Shown here one piece after another: positions 59,025 to 64,000 of a DNA stretch of 64,000 nucleotides (position 1 is the first letter of the stretch; each line of letters begins with the position of its first letter). The notes below the pieces were generated by a model that was not told the origin of the DNA, ran no database searches, and saw only the letters and a program-made list of their open reading frames with translations. This DNA is from JALZAI01 sp038212215. GTDB taxonomy: Bacteria; Actinomycetota; Actinomycetes; Mycobacteriales; Jatrophihabitantaceae. Made by a program: the position numbers and the translations under genes. The stretch lies in the NCBI GenBank assembly GCA_038212215.1, contig JBBQUT010000009.1, forward strand, positions 62,001 through 126,000. The letters are read 5' to 3'.

Positions 59025-60275
59025 TCAATCAGTGGGTCCGGGCTCGAGCAGGGCCAGGGACTCGACGTGATGCGTCATCGGGAACGCGTCGAAGCAGCGC
59101 AGCAGGCGAAGCTGCCACCCGGCGTCCAGCGCCACCCGGACGTCACGCGCGAGCGTGGCGGGGTCGCAGGAGACGTAGGCGATCGCGCGGGGCGCCAGTT
59201 CGAGCAGCGCGGTCATCGTCTCCCGCCCGGCGCCGGCTCGCGGCGGATCGAGGACAACCAGATCCGCGACCAGGTCGAGCGAACGCACCGACTTGGCGTC
59301 GACGTACCCGTGCCGGACCTCGGCCCACGGCAACCCTGCCAGATTGGCTGCTGCGTCACCGACGGCGCGCCGCGACCCCTCAATTCCGACGACCCGTCCG
59401 GTCGGGCCGACCACGTCGGCCAGGACAGCGGTCAGCGCCCCGGCGCCGGCGTACAGCTCGAGGACGCCGTCCCCGGCGCACGGCCCGAGAGCATCGCGCA
59501 CCGCCTCGGCGATCGTGGCGAGCGCGTGCGGATGTACCTGCCAGAACCCGGTGGCGTCCACCTCGAAGTCGTGGTCCGCGAGCCGGTGGTGTTGCCGGTG
59601 CGGGCCGTCGACGACGCGCACCTGGTCGGGCGGACGACGGCCTCGCCCGCGCCGCCCGGCGCCGGGTCGGTGCGTCAGCAGGGTGATCGCGCCGTCGTCG
59701 TCGCACACCGCTTCGATGCCGCTGGCCGCGGGCCAGCGCGCCGCGAGGACGCTGCTGTCGCCGACCCCCGCGGCGCCGAGCGGGCAGGCCTCGACGTGCT
59801 CGACCTCGTGGGAGCGATGCCGGTGCAGACCGGGCCTGCCGGCGCGGTCCACAGCGAAGACGATCCTGGTGCGCCAGCCGAGCAGCCCGCCGGGCAGCGC
59901 CTCGACCACCGGTTCCACCGCCAGCGCGGCTAGGCGCTCGAACTGCGCGCGAACCACGTCTGCCTTGAGCTTGCGCTGCGCCGGCCCCGACGCGTGCTGC
60001 CAGTCGCAGCCGCCGCAACCTCCCGGCCCGGCGTGCGGGCACGGCGGGTCGACCCGGTCGGCGGACGCAGTGAGCACCTCGATGGCGTCGGCGCGCACGT
60101 ACGTACCCCCGGCGTCCTCAGTGACGAGCGCCCGCACCCGCTCCCCCGGCAACGCGTGCCGCACGAACACCACCCGTCCGCCCGGTGCGTCATCGACGCG
60201 GGCGATGCAGAACCCGCCGTGACCGGGCGTGCCGACGTCCACCTCGATGACGGCGCCGAGCAGCCCGTCAGCCAC
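59025..60275 (-). CDS. TrmA/RlmD-family RNA methyltransferase (uracil-C5)
   Basis: A 416-residue SAM-dependent methyltransferase for C5 of uracil in rRNA or tRNA. A TRAM domain (about 1-65) and a Cys-rich Fe-S-type segment (CPHAGPGGCGGCDWQH) precede the catalytic domain: FWQVHPHALATI, SAM motif VLELYAGAGALTAVLAD, VVLDPPRAGAG and the catalytic Cys in YVSCDPATLARD. Target site not knowable here. GTG start 60275; overlaps the permease stop by 8 bp and the dxs TTG by 4 bp. Confidence 0.92.
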   Translation of the reverse strand: MADGLLGAVIEVDVGTPGHGGFCIARVDDAPGGRVVFVRHALPGERVRALVTEDAGGTYVRADAIEVLTASADRVDPPCPHAGPGGCGGCDWQHASGPAQRKLKADVVRAQFERLAALAVEPVVEALPGGLLGWRTRIVFAVDRAGRPGLHRHRSHEVEHVEACPLGAAGVGDSSVLAARWPAASGIEAVCDDDGAITLLTHRPGAGRRGRGRRPPDQVRVVDGPHRQHHRLADHDFEVDATGFWQVHPHALATIAEAVRDALGPCAGDGVLELYAGAGALTAVLADVVGPTGRVVGIEGSRRAVGDAAANLAGLPWAEVRHGYVDAKSVRSLDLVADLVVLDPPRAGAGRETMTALLELAPRAIAYVSCDPATLARDVRVALDAGWQLRLLRCFDAFPMTHHVESLALLEPGPTD

Positions 60276-62283
60276 GCGGGGTAGGCGTCCGCGACGGCGC
60301 CGACGGCCCGTCCGGGCGATCCATGGCGCGTTCGACAGCCGCTGCGCTGGAATCGAGCTGCCACGGCACGCTGGTGACCATCACGCCCGGCTGGAACAGC
60401 AGTCGGCCCTTGAGCCGCAGCGCCTGCTGGTTGTGCAGCAGCTGTTCCCACCAGTGCCCGACGACGTACTCCGGGATGAATACGCTGACGATGTCCTTGG
60501 GTCGCTCGTTGTGCAGCTCCCTGATGTAGGCCAAAATGGGCCGGGTCACCTCGCGGTACGGCGACTCGAGGACGGTCAGTTTCACCGGCAGATCCCGGCG
60601 TTCCCACTCGCGCATCAATTCCTGCGTCGCATCCTTGTCGATGTTGACCGTGAGCGCCGTCAGCGTGTCGGGATGGGTCGCCTTGGCGAAGGCGAGCGCC
60701 CGCAAGGTCGGCTTGTGCACTCGCGACACGAGCACCACGACATTGTTGCGCGCTGGCATCTTCAGGCCCTTCTCGTCGCTGGCCAGCTCATCGGACACCC
60801 TCGAGTAGTGCTTGTTGATCGCTCGCATGATCGCGTACAGGATCGGCATCGCGATCAGCACCAGGTAGGCACCCTTGGTGAACTTGGTGACGACGACGAT
60901 CACAAGCACGACCCCGGATAGCGACGCCCCGAAGGCGTTGATGGCGCGCGAGCGCATGATTCGGCGGCGATCGGCCGTCTCGCTCACGCTGCGCAGGGCA
61001 CGGTTCCAGTGCCGCACCATCCCGCTCTGACCCAGGGTGAAGGAGGTGAACACGCCGATGATGTAGAGCTGGATCAGCTTGCTGACGTCCGCCTTGTAGA
61101 TCGCGATCAGTGCGGCCGCGACGATGGCGAGCATCAGGATGCCGTTGCTGTACGCGAGCCGGTCGCCGCGGTTGTTCAACTGACCCGGAAGGTTCCTGTC
61201 TCGGGCGAGGATCGCGCCCAGCAGCGGGAAGCCGTTGAACGCCGTGTTGGCGGCAAGCACGAGGATCAGCGCCGTCGTGGCCTGGATGTAGAAAAAGCCG
61301 ACCGAGTGCGGACCGCCGAACACCGCTCCCGCGACCTGCGCGATGACCGTGCGCTGCGGGGTGTGGGCGCAGTCGGCGACGCCCTTGAGCAGGCAGCTGT
61401 CGCCGGTGGGATCGGTGATGTGGACCTTCGTGATCAGAGCCAGCAGGGTGATCCCGACGAACATCGACACCGCGATGGCGCCCATCGCGAGCAGCGTGAT
61501 CGCCGCGTTGCGGGACTTGGGAGGCTTGAACGCGGGGACGCCGTTGGCGATCGCCTCGACTCCGGTCAGGGCCGTGCACCCCGAGGAGAACGCCCGCAGC
61601 GTGAAGAACATCAGCGCGAGGAAGCTCAGCGAGCCGTAGCCCGAATGGGCGTCGATGCCGTATTTCGCGCTCTCGGCGACCGGAGCGTCCCCGAAAGCCG
61701 CTCGCACCAACCCCGTGCCGATCATGATGAAGACACCGGTCGCGAACAGGTAGGTGGGCGCCGCAAACGCCAGCCCTGCCTCGCGGAGCCCGCGCAGGTT
61801 GACGGCGGCCAGGATCGCCACGAACGAAACGGCCATCACCACGCGGTAGGCGTGCAGCGACGGTGCCGCTGAGATGATGTTGTCGACGCCGGAGGAGACC
61901 GACACCGCGACGGTCATCACGTAGTCGACGAGCAATGCGCTCGCGACGATGACGCCCGCGGGCTTGCCGATGTTCTTCGTCGCCACCTCGTAGTCGCCGC
62001 CGCCGGTCGGGTAGGCCCGCACCAGTTGGCGGTAGGACGCGACGACGGCCGCCATGAGCACGACGACGCCGATGGCGATCCACGGCGCGAAGTGCAGGTA
62101 GGCTACGCCGCCCACCGTGAGCACGAGCAGGATCTCCTGGGTGGCGTAGGCGACGCTCGACAGGGCGTCGCTTGCGAAGATCGGCAAAGCGAGGCGCTTC
62201 GCGAGCAGGGTGTGACCGGCCATCTCGCTGCTCATCGGCGAACCGATGATCACGCGTTTGAGCACGCGCGTCACGATCGTCAT
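60268..62283 (-). CDS. APC-superfamily permease, KimA-like potassium importer
   Basis: A 671-residue protein: about twelve helices (about 40-490) with FASDALSSVAYATQEIL and an AYPTGGGDYEVA segment typical of APC permeases, then a cytoplasmic C-terminal domain of about 170 residues (VVVLVSRVHKPTLRALAFAKATHP). This layout is that of KimA (YdaO), a c-di-AMP-controlled K+/H+ symporter of Firmicutes. Two TrkA-type K+ gating genes lie divergently next to it, which supports potassium. An amino-acid substrate cannot be ruled out. Confidence 0.85.
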   Translation of the reverse strand: MTIVTRVLKRVIIGSPMSSEMAGHTLLAKRLALPIFASDALSSVAYATQEILLVLTVGGVAYLHFAPWIAIGVVVLMAAVVASYRQLVRAYPTGGGDYEVATKNIGKPAGVIVASALLVDYVMTVAVSVSSGVDNIISAAPSLHAYRVVMAVSFVAILAAVNLRGLREAGLAFAAPTYLFATGVFIMIGTGLVRAAFGDAPVAESAKYGIDAHSGYGSLSFLALMFFTLRAFSSGCTALTGVEAIANGVPAFKPPKSRNAAITLLAMGAIAVSMFVGITLLALITKVHITDPTGDSCLLKGVADCAHTPQRTVIAQVAGAVFGGPHSVGFFYIQATTALILVLAANTAFNGFPLLGAILARDRNLPGQLNNRGDRLAYSNGILMLAIVAAALIAIYKADVSKLIQLYIIGVFTSFTLGQSGMVRHWNRALRSVSETADRRRIMRSRAINAFGASLSGVVLVIVVVTKFTKGAYLVLIAMPILYAIMRAINKHYSRVSDELASDEKGLKMPARNNVVVLVSRVHKPTLRALAFAKATHPDTLTALTVNIDKDATQELMREWERRDLPVKLTVLESPYREVTRPILAYIRELHNERPKDIVSVFIPEYVVGHWWEQLLHNQQALRLKGRLLFQPGVMVTSVPWQLDSSAAAVERAMDRPDGPSAPSRTPTPRG

Positions 62284-62468
62284 CGCGGGCCGTTACCTAA
62301 TTCCGGCCGGCCGGGCGGGCGCGACATCGGTGTGCCTACTCACGTGGCGCAGAATACGCACGCCGGACGGGTCTGTGGCGGGCGCACCGTCGCGATCCGC
62401 GCCGCGTTTGTGTAGCGTCCGGCTCGGCCCCTCGGGCAAGTGAGTCGCGAAAAGGAGATGCGCCGGTC

Positions 62469-63137
62469 GTGCACGTCGTCATCATGGGCTGTGGCCGAGT
62501 GGGTTCCTCGCTTGCGTTCCAGCTGGCTCGCCGTGAGCACAGCATTGCGATCATCGATCAGGACCCGCTCGCCTTCCGCCGGCTCGGCGACAACTTCGCG
62601 GGCCAGCAGGTCAAGGGCGTCGGCTTCGACCGCGACACGCTGATCGAGGCCGACATCAAGAATGCGGACGCCTTCGCTGCCGTCAGCAGCGGCGACAACT
62701 CCAACATCATCGCCGCGCGGGTGGCACGAGAGCTGTTCGGCGTGCAACGCGTCGTCGCCCGAATCTATGACCCTAAGCGCGCAGAGGTGTACGAGCGGCT
62801 GGGCATCCCCACTGTGGCCACCGTCCCGTGGACAGCGAACCGGCTGCTCAAGAGCGTCCTCGGCGACGCCACCACCGAGGCCTGGCGGGACCCGTCCGGT
62901 GCGGTGATGATGTTGCAGATCACCCCGCACGAGTACTGGGTCGGTCGCGCGGTGCGCGAGCTGGAAACGGCGACCGGCGGTCAGGTCGCCCTGATCACCC
63001 GGTTCGGTGCCGGGCAGCTGACCAAGCCAACGACGCCGATCCAGTCAGGCGACACCGTGCATATCCTCACCGACGAGGACCACGCGCGCGAAGTGCGGTT
63101 GCGGGCCACCAGTGCACCGGACGGGGATACGGGATGA
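62469..63137 (+). CDS. trkA: TrkA-type potassium uptake regulator (first)
   Basis: A 222-residue cytoplasmic K+ channel/transporter gating protein: an RCK_N Rossmann domain (VVIMGCGRVGSSLAFQLA, then IIDQDPLAFRRL) and a TrkA_C domain (about 140-215). These bind NAD(H) or nucleotides and open a membrane K+ protein. GTG start at 62469. It overlaps the next gene by 4 bp (ATGA). Divergent from the KimA-like permease; the 185-bp gap shows no riboswitch I recognise. Confidence 0.9.
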   Translation: MHVVIMGCGRVGSSLAFQLARREHSIAIIDQDPLAFRRLGDNFAGQQVKGVGFDRDTLIEADIKNADAFAAVSSGDNSNIIAARVARELFGVQRVVARIYDPKRAEVYERLGIPTVATVPWTANRLLKSVLGDATTEAWRDPSGAVMMLQITPHEYWVGRAVRELETATGGQVALITRFGAGQLTKPTTPIQSGDTVHILTDEDHAREVRLRATSAPDGDTG

Positions 63138-63790
63138 GAGTCGCCATTGCCGGCGCCGGCGCGGTCGGCCGCTCGATCGCCCGCGAACTGCTCGGCAATC
63201 ATCACGAGGTCCTGCTCATCGACAAGGAGCCGGGCAAGATCACGCCGGAACGGATCGAGGGAGCGCAGTGGCTGCTCGGCGATGCATGCGAGGTTGCCAA
63301 TCTGGAGAGCGCCGGCCTGCAGGATTACGACGTGGTGGTCGGTGCCACCGGCGACGACAAGGTCAATCTGGTCGTCTCGCTGCTCGCCAAGACCGAGTAC
63401 TCCGTCCGGCGGGTGGTGGCTCGCATCAACCACCCCAACAACGAATGGTTGTTCAACGAGGCGTGGGGTGTGGACGTCGCGGTGTCCACACCGCGCGTCC
63501 TGGCTGCGCTGGTCGAGGAGGCCGTCGAAGTCGGCGACCTGGTACGCCTGTTCAGCATCCGCGAAGGTCAGGCCAATCTGGTCGAGGTGACCCTGCCGGA
63601 CAACTCGCCGTGCGCCGGCAAGTCAGTCGGAGAGCTGGATCTGCCCAAGGATGCCGCGCTCGTCGCAATCGTGCGCGGTAACCGGGTGATCGCGCCCACC
63701 CCGGAGGAGCCCATGGAGCCCGGGGACGAATTGCTGTTCGTCGCGGCGCCGGACGCCGAGTCAGCGTTGCGCGGCGCCGTCGTCGGCTGA
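63134..63790 (+). CDS. trkA2: TrkA-type potassium uptake regulator (second)
   Basis: A 218-residue protein of the same family: RCK_N domain (VAIAGAGAVGRSIARELLG, VLLIDKEPGKI) and TrkA_C domain (about 135-210, with NSPCAGKSVGELDLPKDAALVAIVRG). The pair corresponds to CeoB/CeoC of mycobacteria, which may form a heteromer. Start ATG 63134, inside the end of the first gene. Its stop overlaps the convergent DUF3159 gene by 30 bp. Confidence 0.9.
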   Translation: MRVAIAGAGAVGRSIARELLGNHHEVLLIDKEPGKITPERIEGAQWLLGDACEVANLESAGLQDYDVVVGATGDDKVNLVVSLLAKTEYSVRRVVARINHPNNEWLFNEAWGVDVAVSTPRVLAALVEEAVEVGDLVRLFSIREGQANLVEVTLPDNSPCAGKSVGELDLPKDAALVAIVRGNRVIAPTPEEPMEPGDELLFVAAPDAESALRGAVVG

Positions 63791-64000
63791 TAGTTGCGGC
63801 ATCGCGCTGGCAGCAGACGTAGCGTCGCCGACGCGGGTCCGGGCCCGCCGCACCACCCAGAAACCGGCGGCGACCGCCACGATCGACAACGGATAGCCCA
63901 TCGCGATCCGCGCGAACGCCAGCCAGCCGGTGGAATTCGCACCGTACAGCGTCGCCTGCACGACGCCGCGGGCGAGGAACACAGCAGTCGCGATCAGCGT
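63761..64000 (-). CDS. DUF3159 family membrane protein, 5' end outside window
   Basis: The last 79 residues of a membrane protein: FLARGVVQATLYGANSTGWLAFARIAMGYPLSIVAVAAGFWVVRR matches the C-terminal end of DUF3159 proteins, which sit next to TrkA genes in many actinobacteria. The start lies beyond base 64000. The stop is at 63761, overlapping trkA2 by 30 bp on the other strand. Function unknown. Confidence 0.82.
   Translation of the reverse strand, partial: TLIATAVFLARGVVQATLYGANSTGWLAFARIAMGYPLSIVAVAAGFWVVRRARTRVGDATSAASAMPQLSADDGAAQR

Noticed and set aside
1..64000. tRNA, rRNA and CRISPR arrays
   Set aside because: I looked for T-loop (GGTTCGA) contexts, rRNA signatures and spaced direct repeats and saw none that fold or repeat properly.

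Overview
The window is compact, very GC-rich DNA with frequent GTG (and some TTG) starts and many 1-14 bp gene overlaps. Gene content points to a high-GC actinobacterium: the coproporphyrin-type heme enzymes HemE/CgoX/HemQ together, a DUF3000-RNase D pair, an LmeA/DUF2993 protein, a DUF4032 kinase-like protein, the dxs-TrmA-APC permease-TrkA-TrkA-DUF3159 order, and NHEJ-type LigC and polymerase proteins. A Frankineae/Jatrophihabitans-like lineage is my best guess, but that rests on gene order and protein flavour, not on a search.

Layout. 1-6.6 kb: DUF4032 protein (cut by the window edge), metallo-beta-lactamase hydrolase, PIMT-like methyltransferase and a GDT1-type manganese exporter behind a yybP-ykoY riboswitch, then a lipoprotein, two tandem L,D-transpeptidases and an ABM monooxygenase. 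6.6-15.7 kb: VOC protein, ThDP enzyme, a TPP riboswitch driving an NCS1 (CytX-type) permease with psuG and psuK, then (minus strand) uvrB, a 25-codon ORF and lmeA. 15.8-25.2 kb: the glycogen-to-trehalose route GlgX-TreY...TreZ, interrupted by a minus-strand block (PPK2, SRPBCC protein, split cytochrome b operon). 25.2-36.9 kb: AI-2E permease, RibD-like reductase, ATP-dependent ligase LigC, Abi-alpha protein, DUF445 protein, secreted peptidase, hydrolase, CFA-type methyltransferase, DMT permease. 37-40.4 kb: a GH15 glucoamylase gene broken by one in-frame stop, then agmatinase.

40.4-49 kb is the most disturbed part: a D,D-carboxypeptidase divergent from a two-component system, YcnI, a NicT nickel/cobalt permease behind a Nur-like operator, a conjugative relaxase remnant, an ECF sigma gene and a CU044_5270-type gene facing each other and reading through one another, and about 440 bp without a recognisable gene. 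49-64 kb returns to well-ordered core genes: polymerase-domain protein, MsrB, heme genes, DUF3000, RNase D, a second two-component system, dxs, an RNA methyltransferase, and an APC permease divergent from two TrkA potassium-gating proteins.

I saw no rRNA, tRNA, CRISPR array or intact insertion sequence. The best candidates for something unusual are the TPP-riboswitch operon with pseudouridine catabolism genes, the split b6-type cytochrome operon with a palindromic promoter element, the relaxase/sigma rearrangement scar, the GH15 nonsense mutation, and the Nur-like site before nicT.
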